Source: Usnea hakonensis
Lineage: Eukaryota > Ascomycota > Lecanoromycetes > Lecanorales > Parmeliaceae
Assembly (NCBI GenBank): GCA_013423325.1
Contig: BLJB01000031.1
Location: 1-64,000 of the forward strand
Reading direction: 5' to 3'
DNA length: 64,000 nucleotides
Within the stretch, counting starts at the first letter, position 1; each line of letters starts with the position of its first letter. The notes beneath the pieces are model-generated. The model was not told where the DNA came from. It saw only the letters and a program-made list of their open reading frames with translations, and did not search any database. Shown here piece by piece: positions 34,439-47,100 of this stretch. The position numbers and the translations under genes were made by a program.

Positions 34439-35155
34439 CTAGTCAGACTTTTCGTTGACGTATTTGGTGCCAGCTCCTGAGCCCCGGTCGACGGGTGCAT
34501 CGGTCTCCTTATCAGAGAAGTCCCAGCCGTTGAGGTAGCCGGTGCCAGCGCTCAGGTATGTAGCAAACCCCAACCATCCCAGATAGGGGGCAAGACCCCA
34601 TGCGGCAACTTGATCGACCCCCGACCAGATGTAGGCCAGGTATCCCGTGACACCGGTCAAGGCGATGATATCCGCTGTAGCTTCCATGGGGCGTTTAAAG
34701 CGGAAGAAGAGTGGCATCCAGATGAGATTGAGACCAAGTTGGATGGTGAAGAGGGTTGCTCCTTGCTAGAGAGGTCGGGTGTCAGCTTTGGCTCGTCGGC
34801 GGACGGCAAAGGGATTGTACTTTGGTCTTAGCAACGACGGTTGGGTCCAGCGACGACATTCCAGTATCCCAAGCCCTGTACGCCGAGTATCCCATGAGCC
34901 CGTACAGTGCGGTCCACATTGGACCGAAGACCTGGGGAGGAGGTCGGTATGGGGGCTGCTTGAGCGCCATGTACGTCTTTTGGCTCTCTTTGGCTACATT
35001 CGCATGAGCGAAGAGTGTTTCTCAATGACAGCATGGAACGTACGGCTGACTATGAAGCCGATGCTGGTACCCAAAGCCATTGGTAGCAAGATTGATACCG
35101 CCGGTTGGGCAAATACTTCCTTTGGAAGTGTCAGGGAGGGAATGTACGTCGTCAT
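34439..35155 (-). CDS. TspO/MBR family membrane protein
   Basis: Three exons on the minus strand, 35155-35044, 34993-34821 and 34765-34439, give 203 aa, the usual length for fungal TspO/MBR (peripheral benzodiazepine receptor) proteins. The five-helix fold is recognisable: an N-terminal hydrophobic helix (VSILLPMALGTSIGFIVS), then KQPPYRPPPQVFGPMWTALYG with the loop tryptophan, GATLFTIQLGLNLIW and MPLFF, and a last helix before a polar tail. Family members bind tetrapyrroles or cholesterol and sit in outer mitochondrial, ER or Golgi membranes. In fungi the physiological ligand is not settled. Introns are 50 and 55 bp and each restores a conserved junction (IVS/PKESQKTYMALK and VVAKTK/QGATLF). 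Family assignment is firm; location and ligand are inference. Confidence 0.92.
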
Positions 35156-36776
35156 TTTTTTCAAATTGGACGGAATGTCTGTCAGAGGTAATCAGTATCT
35201 GTTTTTGGGAGATGAGAATGGGCCAAAGATTTTGAAGACGAGTGTTTCGAGGGTGATGGCGCACCCCACGACACATAGACAATGAACCTGGTAGTGTCAC
35301 TTACAGTGGGTGAAGAAGAAAAATTCAAGGATCCCAACCTCTTTCACTTGGTTATTCTTCAAGTTTATACTCCTTTATTCAAGGTTGTAGCTGCGAGTAT
35401 TGGAAGCTGATATCAAAGGGTATGGAAGAAACGTCCGTACCTTAACTACCGACTGACCCGCACTCCCGCATTCTCCATACGCATATGGAGTAACTGTATT
35501 TGGTTTAGCTACGATACCGCGCTAGGCCGAATCCATATCGGCAGATCCGGACTGTCGGATCCACTCACTTGGTGTGAGCTTCGACCATTTGGTCATTCAC
35601 TTCTTCAGATAGTTCACTTATTGACACAATAGCAACAATGCTCTATTGCACTATTCGTGACAGACCTCCCTCTTCCCTAAAGCGTAAGGCCTCCGACGAT
35701 ACAGTTGTCTCCCCCTGTTCCGCTCAGTGGGTCGCTATACTACGCCAAATAACGGGCCCGATTCGTCAATAGGGTATTCAGGAGGCCCTAAAAGAGCTTA
35801 CCGATAGTGGGCATGATATTGCTAAGCTGAGGAGACGCGACGTGGATAGCGACGAGTAGATATCCACTCAATAAACCCCCTAAATTGGCGACGGCGAGGT
35901 CTCCCCTATACCCCTATAGTAGCATGCGAACCCTGCTGGATCTCCCATACAAACTCCGCCCTGGGCGGCAGTCATGTAGGCGGTCTACTATAGACCGCTC
36001 TCCGCTCCACTAGAGGCGACAGCGAGGTAGTCAGCGACGGTAACAGTAAGTAGAGCATTTACGATAGAGATGTCACGTTATTTATGTGTGGCTACTATCT
36101 ATCGGGCTCAGCCACCCGTATTCAACGCTAATGGTATTTTTCTTAGCATTGGCTGAGCTTTAAAACCATCCCAGCTTTGCAGCCCGCACCTGCCCTCTTT
36201 CAACATCATCTACCACCTGCTCGACAAGTGGGTGCCTTTCGCAAAAACATCCTATTGTTAAAACGTGAGTTTCCTGTCACGTCTACCAATTGCCATATAT
36301 GGCTGCATTTGCATCTGCATCATCTCCCTGTCCCCTTCACCTCTTTCTCCATCTTCTCCTCATTCAAAGATCTCAGAGATAATAGCCTCTTCTGCCCACC
36401 TCTTCTCTTCCGATTGCAACACCCGTGGCATTTCAGGTGGCTCATAGCTACTATTACCGCTGCTGCTGCTTCTTCTATATCATCTTCAAAGATTTCTATC
36501 TTGATTCGTCCCACCCTTGATTGTTACTTTCTCAATTCATTGAATTCACTCTAACACTAAACCATGTTGGCAAACAGCTTCCTCCCCCACTCGTCTCACC
36601 TCTATTACCCAGCAATCACCTGAAGCTTCCCGCACAGAGCTAATGATTATACATTCAACGACGCTATCCACTCAATCAATTCACTCTCTGGCAGGTCGAC
36701 CTAATTTTCCTATGATCAGACAAAGAGCTTTACCTCATTACAATACACTCCAGCTCACACCGATTTCTCATATCCA
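35156..36776. other. Divergent intergenic region with a decayed coding relic
   Basis: 1.6 kb between the TspO-like gene (minus) and the Ars2 gene (plus). It contains the interrupted frame at 35638-35859, a 19-bp GCGGTCTA-CTA-TAGACCGC hairpin near 35979-35997, and from about 36,170 a pyrimidine-rich leader. Pairs such as TTAAAACGTGAGTTTCC near 36257 could be leader splice sites of the Ars2 gene. Confidence 0.5.
35638..35859 (+). pseudogene. Possible decayed coding relic, one internal stop
   Basis: From an ATG at 35638 the frame runs 44 codons to a TAG at 35770, then continues in the same frame for 28 more sense codons to a TAG at 35857. Both halves have protein-like composition (KRKASDD; then EALKELTDSGHDIAKLRRR). 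There is no recognisable family. It may be a remnant of a transposon gene or of a small host gene, possibly altered by RIP. Chance cannot be ruled out. Confidence 0.25.
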
Positions 36777-39771
36777 ATGATGGACGGAACTTTTGAACCT
36801 GCCTATACTACGCCTTCAGTGAAAACAGAGGAAAGATGGGGACGTGAAGATACCGTGGGCGGAAGACAAGGCCCAAATGACAGCTTTCGCAGTCGGAGAT
36901 CCCCCGGTAAGACTTCAGACTCTAAGACAACAAATCTTTCGAACATTTTATAATCTTCTCATCCTACATTATCCTATTCTTCATCTCTGAGTCTCTCACA
37001 TGACAAGAGTGCTCAAAGAATGATATTGCATCACCAAAAGCTGCTTTTCACTCTCTTTGCAAAGCAATCGGATTCTTACATCATGAGCGTTACTTATCAT
37101 TTTTCTCTTCAGGAACGCAAGACCGCCGGGGAGGAGGGCATCGTGGCGGCCGAGGCCGTTCTCGTTCCCCTGTCATGATAGACAGATACCAGCCCGGTGG
37201 TCCCAACGGCCGTCTTCCGCGAGACGACTTTTACGAACAATCACGCGAGCACGCATCGCGCAATCGCGAAGACAATCGTCGTCGTGCGAACTCGCCGACT
37301 CCATTAATCGATCGTTATGTGCCAGGTCAAACCCCGCAACCAATCGTCCGTGTCAATCCTTTACCGAACCCTCTCACACTGGATTTTCAAGTTGGCTTCA
37401 ACTGGTTTGCGGAATGGTGGCGCGTTGAGCAGTCAATCAAGGAAGACAAAGAGCGGCAGAGAGATGGTGGTCGACGACAGTCAGATCGAGGTATTAAGGG
37501 TGAACGCGAATCAAGAGAAGAGCGTGACAAGGAGCGAGCGCAAATACAAGTCGCCTACGACGCTTACAAAGAGGAGCTCCAAATCAAGATGGCACGAGCT
37601 TTCGTCCAACAGCACAAAACTGAGGAATGGTTCAAGGAGCGATACCAGCCGGAGATACGAGATCCGTTCAAGGCACGCCTTATTGAGTTTCGGCGTGGCG
37701 CCCTCGGCCAATGGGAGTCCGATATCGATAAAGGGATCTTTGATGAATTTACCTTGGAAGGTATTTACAAAGCTGAGAGTGACGGCCTTGGTGGCGTTGT
37801 CGAGAAGGAAGAAGGTGAGACCGTTGCTGCTGCTGAAGTTCTTGGTGTCGGCGATCTAGTCCCTAGCCGAGGCGGAGACATCCGAGACGATTCCGCTTTG
37901 CAGCCAGCTCTTTTGATAAAGACACTTGCTCCGATGGTCAGCCGTGCAAAGATCGAAGAATTCTGCAAGGAGCACCTCGGAGATGAAAGCGGGGGCTTCA
38001 AATGGCTCAGCTTGAGCGATCCAAACCCCCTCAAGAAGTGCCACCGCATCGGGTGGATAATGATACACCCCGGCTCCGAACAGGATGCTCCAGCAGAGCG
38101 AGGAGACGGTCGTGACGAGGATAATGAAGGCGAAGTGGATGGCATAACTGACGAGCCAAAGCCTGTATTGAACACCGCTGAGAAGGCTCTCGAAGCCATC
38201 AACGGCAAGACTATCCACGACGAACCTCGAGGAGACTTCGTCTGCCACGTTGGCGTTCACGTTCCAACTAAAGAACCCCGGAAGAAGGCCTTGTGGGACC
38301 TCTTTTCCGCACCCGAACGCATTGATCGAGACCTTGAGCTCGCCAAGCGCCTAGTAACTAAGTTCGATCAGGATATCGGCTCTGAGGCGGACGGTGTCGC
38401 CAAGGTTGAAAAGCGTGTCGAGGAGCTCCGCGGTAAAGGTTTGCTGCAATCCTCTGTTGCCGCACCATCAAAGAAGAAGAAAAGACAACAGATACTCGGT
38501 ATGGATGAAGATGAAATGGAAGACGGTGAAGAGGAGGAGGACGAAGAGGAAGAAGAAGGCTTCATTGACGAAGAGAATGATAGCGAGGAGCTTCTCATTC
38601 AGAAAAAGACGCTTGATCTACTCGTCGAATACCTTCGCCGGGTCTTCAATTTCTGCTTCTTCTGTGTCTTTGAAGCAGACTCTGTTCACGAGCTTATTCG
38701 AAAGTGTCCTGGTGGCCATCTACGTCGGCCCAGAGCAAGCCTGAGCTCTGCAGCTAAGACTGCAGCCAAAGCAAGCGCACAAGGACAGCCTTTCCCATTG
38801 AAGCGAAATCAAACAGAAGATGGTATGGAGAACGGGAGCTCACCGGTAGCCGAGAAATTCAATAAGAACTACAAAAATGACCAACAGTTGTCGAGAGCGT
38901 TCAATTGGGTCAAAACGTTCGAAGAAAAGATTCTACAAATTCTCGAGCCAGAAAATGTGGACGTCAAGAAGCTCGGTGGGAAGCCACTTGAGGAAGGACT
39001 AGACGAAGAGCTCAAAAAATTCGTCAAGCAAGAGGACGAGTCCAAATTTAGATGCAAGGTACCAGAGTGCACCAAGCTCTTCAAAGGCGAAAGCTTCTGG
39101 CGTAAACATGTTGAAAAGCGCCATTCGGAGTGGTACGAAAGTATCAAGAATGATGTAAGTTGCTTATTCCAAGCACCTTTGAGATTACTGCTTATGACTC
39201 CCACTAGCTCAACCTTGTCAACACTTACGTTCTGGATCCTTCTCACATCGCTCCCTCTCGTTCCGATGCGAACAGCAATGGTCATTTCCCCATGAACAAT
39301 CACAACGTTACTGCCGGAACTCCTCGTGGTTTCAACCTCTCCACATCCATGCCGATAGTGAGTGGATTTCCACCAAATTTCTCGCCGCAGAACAACTTCC
39401 CTCCTTTTCCTAATTTTGGCAACCACACTGTGCAAGCTCCGGGCTGGCCTTTGAACAGCCCAATGGTTCCAAGCAGCGATGAGGGACACCAGACAGGGCC
39501 GATGCGTAGAGGTGGTGCCCGCCTTACTGCCCGAGCAGGACCGTACGACCGTCGTCAACAACCTAGATATTCCAACGACGGCCGCTTAACACCAATGGCT
39601 CCTATCAACCCTATGAGAATCCGTGGCGGCTTTCTCGGTGGAGCTGGCAAGTGGGGTGATGGTGGTGCCCAGACTGTAGGGCCACGAGAGGCGGTGCAGG
39701 GTAGGACAATCAAGAAGTACGACGACTTAGATGCCGCGGAAGGAGGTGGAGGTGCGGAACTCAATTACTGA
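36777..39771 (+). CDS. Ars2/SERRATE-type RNA-processing protein
   Basis: Exons 36777-36906, 37113-39154 and 39208-39771 encode 911 aa. Ars2 proteins bind the nuclear cap-binding complex and route RNA polymerase II transcripts to processing or exosome decay. Visible features, in order: an RS/RGG-like N-terminus (DRRGGGHRGGRGRSRSP); a DUF3546-like helical region with FNWFAEWWRVE and FKERYQPEIRDPFKARL; a middle RRM-like core; an acidic linker at about 575-600; the C2H2 zinc finger with CKVPECTKLFKGESFWRKH, then HSEW; and LNLVNTYVLDPSH spliced from exon 3. The C-terminus is Pro/Gly/Arg-rich and ends near DDLDAAEGGGGAELNY. Intron 1 is long (206 bp) for this locus; intron 2 is 53 bp and was placed inside the conserved finger-to-TYVLDP segment. 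The start has two adjacent in-frame ATGs. Assignment is strong; fungal role is inferred from animals, plants and fission yeast Pir2. Confidence 0.9.
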
Positions 39772-40679
39772 GCTGCCTGAGTCTTATTGTGAAAGCTCAA
39801 AGATTTACGCTCGTCTTACTACTCGGTTGCTGCGGGCTCAGAGCTGATTTACCCAAAAGCTTTACGGTTGCCGTCTTGAATGGCTAGCAACCTTTCGGCT
39901 ATTATGCTTACTGGCATGCTGTTTTTCGTGCTCTTAATTATTTCATAGATGGTTGCGGATGCTGTGCGGTCTTCAAGATCAGCACTTTGCTCGATCTTTA
40001 GCGGTGGTTGAGATCAATCTCTGAACATGACCAGTGCAACAATGTCATCCCAAAAATTCTACTCATTTTCTGTGTTGTTACCTATCCTCGTTTCTATCAC
40101 ACATGAGTCTGCCGACATGCTTTGACTCTGTCCAAGGTCGTTGTAAGCCATGCGAGCAACAACCGCCCTCTCTTCTTTTCCTGGTTCCAAAAGACACCAT
40201 ACAGGATTCGCTCAGCTTTACTTTCTATTATTGATTAGGCACAGGTATTTGGCTATTCCTAGCAGCTTTTTGAAGCGAGGAAATCTCATGCATTTCATGA
40301 TTTGAGCGGCGTCTGTATAATGAAGTTCTCTTGGAAGTCGTACGATGGTTCATATTGACTGGTCTACGAGGTTTGAGATTGTTTGCTGAAGGCGGCTCGT
40401 TGACTTGCTGGTGGGGGGTGGGTTTGAATAGTTGTGATGTCGTTCTTGTGTTGTTATTGAGGGTAGAGGATATGTATCTGGAACTACAGTGCAGAGTTCT
40501 ATCTGCAAAGTGTTTCATCATACAAGCCTGGTGTGTATCTACATGACTCATCAAAAATCTGTATATGCTATGCTTGCTCATCGAGCACTGCACCTGAGTA
40601 TCTAGTACGAACAATGATTCAGCAAGCTCCGGCGCTACCATTATGCTCTTGACGCGGTTCGTTCCCACAATCATCCATC
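39772..40679. other. Intergenic, convergent
   Basis: 0.9 kb between converging genes. A minus-strand frame at 40228-40683 (151 codons) lacks motifs and abuts the PX gene's stop codon, so it most likely is 3' untranslated sequence. No RNA gene or repeat is seen. Confidence 0.5.
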
Positions 40680-43600
40680 TCAATCCGCTAGCACCATCCT
40701 AAGCATGGCGAGAAACCCCTCCCTCAGGCCCACCAGCTCCGTGACAGCCGGCTTCACGGGCTCCCCGGCCGTCCTCCTAAGTCTATCAGCCTGCTTTGCC
40801 CTTCGTTTCCTCTCACCGGCGATAGGGTCAGCGTCGTCCTGCTCATCCTCTTCATCTTCGTCACTGTCGTCGTCTTCCTGCATATCTGCGACGTCGGCCT
40901 CGTTGAGACCAAAATCGCTGCTACGAAAAGCCGCCGAACCTGGGGGCGTGGGACCGCGGTTGACAGAGGCGCTGGAATCGACGGCCATTTTCTGGCGGGT
41001 TTTGTCTTGGTGCCATTTCTTGCGTTCTTCTTGCCATTTGATGAGAGCGTTTATTTCAGCGATGGCGTTTTGTTTGTTTATGTTGCCTACGTCGACAGCA
41101 CCTTGGAATAGGGCGTTCATGTCTAATTTCCCACCTTTGGGGCCGTGACGTAGGAATTCGAGTATGCCTTCCAGCCAGCCCATTATTTGGGTAAACAGAC
41201 CGTTATCGTGAATATGCACTTCATGGACGAATTTGTAGAAATTGTCCTGATGTCGAGCGCAGAGGTCGATGAAGGACTGAACTGTTTGATTGGGATCGGC
41301 GGAAACGTCTTGACGTTGAGCGGTGGTGAGGACGGAGAACATGTCGTCGGCGAAGGAAGCGAAGTCGGTAACAGAATTATACACATTGGCGGATTTGTAA
41401 ACACGGACAAGGGGTTCGTAGAAGATGGTGAAGAGATCGCGGAAGAGGTGGAGGGTAACCGGCTCTTCGATCACGGAGAGCATTTGCGCCTTGTCGCGCT
41501 GCCGAGTGTACATCTTTAGGAGCTGCTTGAGGTAGGCAAAGAGTTGGGCACCTTGCTTCATCTCTTCGTCGATCTGTGAATGGTCAGTCTAGTCTCTGGT
41601 CATTCGCATGAACTGCTCACATTTTCTACAGCGTTATTCCAAGCAACAAAAGCATTGAAGACCGTTCCTATCTGTTGGGGCGTCAACTCCGGAGCGAACT
41701 TCTCGGAGCGTAGTATGACCACTATTAAGTCTATATCCTCAGCCACAGCTTCGCTTCGTATTTCGTTCTTTGCATCCTCATCGGCGTTACAAAAGCGTTT
41801 AAGTTTTTCACACAGTATCGGGTCATTGATTTTAAGAACCAGGGAATCTATTGATTTTTGAAAAGACTTGATCCCATCGTTGAGGGCTAGGCCAAAGATT
41901 CGTTGCGCAAGAGATCGTGTACCGAACGGTTGTGCGAGGAAAAGATCAAGAACACCGCTCATCACTGCTGCAGGATTGGCGAACCGTATTACTTGCTTCA
42001 GCGCGGCATATGGTATCATAGAATGTATGCGTTTAGCTTGTGCCAAAAGCTCTGGCGAATTTTCTTCAGCGAGGAAGATATGATAGATTGTTGCGGCGAC
42101 CCTCGGGGAGTGTTAGTATAAGCTAGGGATGGATGCTTTCCCTCTTGATCACTTACTCTATTCGCAGCCACTCTGCAAATTTCTGGTACTCCACACTCAG
42201 ATCAGCAATCGTTGCTTTATCTTTGATCTCTTTGAACAATTTGGTAAGTCCATCTACACTTTCTGTTAGTATTTCAAAAAGTAAAGGCACGAATTTGGAC
42301 ATACTACGCTCCACAATGTCTCGCCTAAATCTCTCCATATAGATGTCCAATTCTCGTGCACGTTCTCTGGCAATTTCGTAAAAGCGTTTCTGTTCCTCAA
42401 TCCGTTTCTCGTCCATCATTTTCCGCTTCTCAATATCATTCATCTCTTCTTCGTTGAGTTTGACAGGATGGCCCGTAAGGAACTCCTGCATTGCCTTTGA
42501 TTCGGCTATCTGCGGGTTTTGGAGAAATGTCCGTAAAAAGGCTCTTAGGGAGACTCGTTGGTCTTCTCGATACAACACAATCTTCTCATTGGTGAGATCG
42601 ACAGAAGCTCGTGGTGAACGTGACTGGGCTGATGCAGAGCGAGAATGTCCCCTCCCTATTAGATGACGGAAAGAGCTATTCTCATCTAAACTCGTCGCTT
42701 GGGTGTTTTGGGTAGATCCTGATGAGACTGACGAAGCATCATCATCACCACCAACGCCCAGAAACGTTGACGTTGTGTGACTCTTATTCTTTCGAGGTAA
42801 CGGAGCTAGGATCTTCCCTGGAAGCTCGGTTCGTAGACGCTTATGCAACTTGGCAAATTCTCCATATCTTCTGCCTACATATATATCTGATTTGCCAGCT
42901 TCTTTGACTCGTATCAAGAATTCCTGGACTCTATTAGTGTAGTCCTTGAATTCCACGCTGGCTATTTCTTTCTCACCGCATGCTGATGATATCTCATGGT
43001 CCGCTTGACAGACGTTGTTCTGACACCAGCTACGTTTACATCCCAGCCATTAATCGAGTTGCCTTCAGGCGCGTTCACAAGCAAACCTTGTTCATTGGCG
43101 CCTCGGTCCACCACTTCGAGCTCTGAGAACCGTATGCGTTCCTCGTAGCCAGACGCTGTAGGTATACCAGACACCATCATCAATTCCACCAGCTTTTGTG
43201 CCTTTATCGCCAATTTTCGCCTCTTGGTCTCTTCCAGTCTATCTTCGCTAGACGAGATATGTTTGCCCGCAAAACTCTCTAGGAACACTTGCAGCTTATC
43301 CTGCCAAAATTCCTTCTCTCTTGCACTGTCAAGAAATGGGAAATTCCGGACGTGGTGAACAAAGATGTACCGAAGCAAAGGTAAGTCAGAATCGACGGGT
43401 GCGACCTCCCCGAACTCTGACCTGAACGGTGCCCCAAATCGCTGCAGAGCGGTCGTGGAGGCTAGCTCTGAGATCTCATAGACCACTTGTCCAGAGATCA
43501 ATTCCCTCTTAAGATAGTGCTCTTGTTTTCCTGTAAGGGTTTGTCCTGGCGGCGGTTCTGAGTCCTTCGGACTTGGATCTGCTTCACTTTTGGGTCTGGA

Positions 43601-43699
43601 AGCTAAAGCCAGGTCCTTCTGACCTTTAGTGGCATGATCAGGACCAAGGTTTGGGTTCCGTATGGTCCCATCCAAGTTCTTCATTGCTGTAGATGCCAT
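40680..43699 (-). CDS. PX-domain protein (YPR097W-like, DUF3818)
   Basis: Four exons on the minus strand, 43699-42977, 42923-42157, 42101-41621 and 41573-40680, give 954 aa. An N-terminal PX-associated helical region (residues about 60-190) contains EFGEVAPVDSDLPLLRYIFVHHVRNFPFL in two halves. The PX domain follows (VAGVRTTSVKRTMRYHQHA/EFLIRV, then GRRYGEFAKLHKRLRTELPG and PLPRKNKS) and is interrupted by a Ser-rich insert. The large C-terminal part, with ARELDIYMERFRRDIVERSM and YAALKQVIRFANPAAVMSGV, matches the DUF3818 arrangement of yeast YPR097W. PX domains bind phosphoinositides, so the protein should act on endosomal or other membranes, and yeast data point to lipid or membrane traffic. 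Intron 1 (53 bp) is hidden by an almost continuous frame and was placed because it rejoins HQHA to EFLIRV. The tail is acidic then basic. Divergent partner: kinesin-3. Confidence 0.88.
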
Positions 43700-44127
43700 C
43701 CTAGAATTTTTGAACAAACCGTCCAAGCTCGACGCTCAGAATGGTGGTGATGGGTGGAACGCTCGACGAAGGCCTAGGATTCTAACGGACTCTAGCTGAG
43801 GACCGCGTCATAATGCTCAGCCATTATGCCTCGGACGAGGCGGGAGGTGTCCCAGAATTCAAGGAGCCAGGGTCTGCATTACAGGGCTTCTAGGGCCAAT
43901 CTCCCGCCGCTACCGGCATCTCTAGGGCCAGCCTCGCGTCCAAGGGTCCACGTCCCCCAGATCTTTATTTACAAACACTACCTTAGGCAGCTAATAGATT
44001 GGTGTCTTATGATTTCCAAGCCTCATAGAACTCTTTGTCAAAGCCGAGTTAATATGTAACAGCACTCTCTATCGAAAGCCTGGCAGGGTCAGTCCTCAAC
44101 GGTCAATGTTTATATACAGAAGACATC
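43700..44127. promoter_or_regulatory. Shared divergent promoter, PX gene and kinesin-3 gene
   Basis: Only 428 bp separate the start codons of the PX gene (minus) and the kinesin-3 gene (plus), so both promoters must lie here. No canonical TATA box is obvious near either start; TATATACAG lies about 15 bp before the kinesin ATG. Core elements cannot be placed from sequence alone. Confidence 0.55.
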
Positions 44128-47100
44128 ATGGCTGGAGGAAATATAAAGGTGGTCGTTCGAGGTAAGCAGTCTTTCACCCGATTGAGGTCCTGCTAACCAA
44201 AATCAGTACGACCCTTCAATGGCCGAGAGCTGGACCGGCGAGCAAAATGTGTGGTAAACATGGATGGCAACCAAACAATACTTCTACCTCCACCAGAAGC
44301 CGAAGAGCGCATGCGAAAGGGGGGCAAGGCGAGCGATGGACAGAAGACTTTTGCATTCGATCGAAGTTATTGGAGCTTTGATCGCAACGATAAAAACTTT
44401 GCTGGACAAGATAGCCTTTATAAGGACCTCGGAATCCCTCTCCTCGACAATGCTGTGAGTTGCTTCCTTCGACATATACGTGGTGTGCCATTGAGCTGAC
44501 CGCCAAATTCCCAAGTTTCAAGGATATAACAATTGCATCTTTGCCTACGGCCAGACAGGCTCTGGCAAGTCGTACAGCATGATGGGATATGGAGAAGAAG
44601 CTGGAGTCATACCAAAAATATGTCAGAATATGTTTGAAAGAATTACAGAGTTCCAGAAAGATCCGAACCTCACATATACCGTTGAAGTCTCATACTTAGA
44701 AATCTATAACGAAAGAGTCCGAGATCTACTCAATCCTGCTACTAAAGGAAATCTCAAGGTCCGAGAGCATCCAGCTACCGGGCCATACGTTGAAGATCTT
44801 GCAAAACTAGCTGTCAGATCCTTCTTAGAAATTGAGCATCTGATGGATGAGGGAAACAAGGCGCGCACAGTGGCTGCCACAAGCATGAATGAGACGTCAA
44901 GTCGATCTCATGCAGTCTTCACCTTGACTGTAACCCAAAAAAGGCATGATATAGAGACGCGAATGAGCACCGAGAAAGTCGCCAAAATTAGTCTTGTGGA
45001 TCTTGCAGGTTCTGAGCGAGCGACCTCAACAGGTGCAACAGGAGCTCGACTAAAAGAAGGCGCGGAGATCAATCGCTCCTTGTCGACCCTTGGTCGAGTC
45101 ATTGCAGCGTTGGCGGACATATCTATGGGAAAGAAGAAGAATATGTCTATGGTACCATACCGCGATTCGGTTTTGACATGGCTGTTGAAGGACTCGCTGG
45201 GCGGCAACAGTATGACAGCCATGATTGCGGCCATCTCGCCTGCCGACATCAATTTCGAAGAGACTCTGAGCACACTGAGATATGCCGACTCCGCTAAACG
45301 TATCAAGAACCATGCAGTGGTCAATGAAGATCCGAATGCTCGCATGATCAGAGAACTGAAAGAGGAGTTGTCGCAGCTGAGATCCAAACTGGGTGGTGGT
45401 GCCACTTCTGGTGGCATAGCTGAAGAACAGTACGCTCCAGATACGCCACTAGAACAGCAAGTTGTCTCTATCATTCAAGCAGATGGAACCATAAAACGTG
45501 TGTCAAAGGCAGAAATTGCAGAGCAGCTTAATCAATCCGAGAAGTTATATGAAGATCTAAATCAGACGTGGGAAGAGAAGTTGGAGAAGACTGAGCAAAT
45601 ACATAAAGAGCGCGAAGCTGCTCTTGAAGAACTCGGTATTAGCATAGAGAAAGGGTTCGTCGGAGTCTCCACGCCAAAGAGGATGCCTCATCTTGTCAAC
45701 CTCAGTGACGATCCACTTCTAGCGGAATGTCTGGTGTACAATATCAAGCCAGGGACAACAGCCGTAGGCAACGTCGAAGACCCGGGCACCACGTCGGAAA
45801 TCCGCTTGAACGGATCCAAAATCATGAAAGATCACTGCGCGTTTGAGAATGTCGATGGACTGGTCACTTTAGTGCCGCGAGATGGTGCTGCAATCATGGT
45901 GAATGGCCTTCGTGTGGACAGGCCATCAAGGCTCCGCAGCGGAAATCGGGTCATCCTAGGAGACTTCCACATCTTCCGCTTCAACCATCCACTGGAAGCT
46001 AGAGCAGAGCGCAAAGAACAGAGTCTTCTGAGACATTCGGTGACCACAAGCCAACTTGGATCACCCGTGCCAAAACCGTCACACAGCCGAAGCGGGAGCA
46101 GAGTCGACATTGAAAGCGATCTTGATGGAAGCAGACCAGAGTCTCCAGTGCCTTCACGGAGTGGACGAGACTCGGATTGGTCTTATGCACGCCGTGAGGC
46201 TGCCAGTGCTATCCTGGGTGCCGATCAGAAGATCACACATCTGACCGACGACGAATTAGATATCTTATTTGACGATGTACAACGCGCTCGAGCCGTTCGC
46301 AAAGGCCGTCCTGACTCTCGAATGTTCGGGCCAGACGATGAAGATTCTGAATCACTCAGCTCAGTTCCATTTAGGGAAAAGTATCTGTCAAATGGAACGC
46401 TCGACAACTTCTCTCTTGATACTGCTCTCACCCTACCAAGTACTCCTCAACAAAATGGTTTGGATCCAGCTGAGTCAGACGACGGCAGACTAGAGCTGAT
46501 CAGAGATGACATGCGTAATCAGCTGGAAAAGCAGAAACAAAACTTTGAGGAGAAGTTGAAGGCAGCCGAGATCTCTTCTACCCAGAATGTCGAAGAATTC
46601 AAAGCGGAGAAAGAACGCATGGAACATGCTCTTGAAGCTGCAAGAGAGGATTACAGACGTCAACTCGAGCAGCAAAAAGAAACGTTCACCAGAGAAATGC
46701 GAGAGGCTTCAAATTCTCCCTCATCAAGAAGACCACGGATAAATCAAGATGGGTTCACTGAACTTCCAGACGGTGAGAAAGCCACCGTCAGACACAGTCT
46801 AGCACGATGGCGACAAGTCGGGCAAGTGCGCCTCGCTGAGACGATCCTTCGATATGCAGCGATCTTAAAGGAAGCACAAATCATGAGCCAAGTAATGGAT
46901 AAGAATGTTGTATTCCAATTCACCATCGTCGGGGAAGGACAGGAGGTATGTTCCTCGTATGACCTTGTCTTAAGTGGAATATCCGGCGACGAGGATCAAG
47001 CGCTAGAACTCGCCATAAAACCTTGCATCGCCGTACGAGTAATTGATTACCAAAATACAATCATTCATCTTTGGTCTTTGGACAAGTTAGAGCGACGCGT

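Noticed and set aside
40228..40683. 151-codon minus-strand frame just beyond the PX gene
   Set aside because: No motif, low-complexity His/Thr/Asn-rich composition, and it overlaps the PX gene's expected 3' untranslated region.
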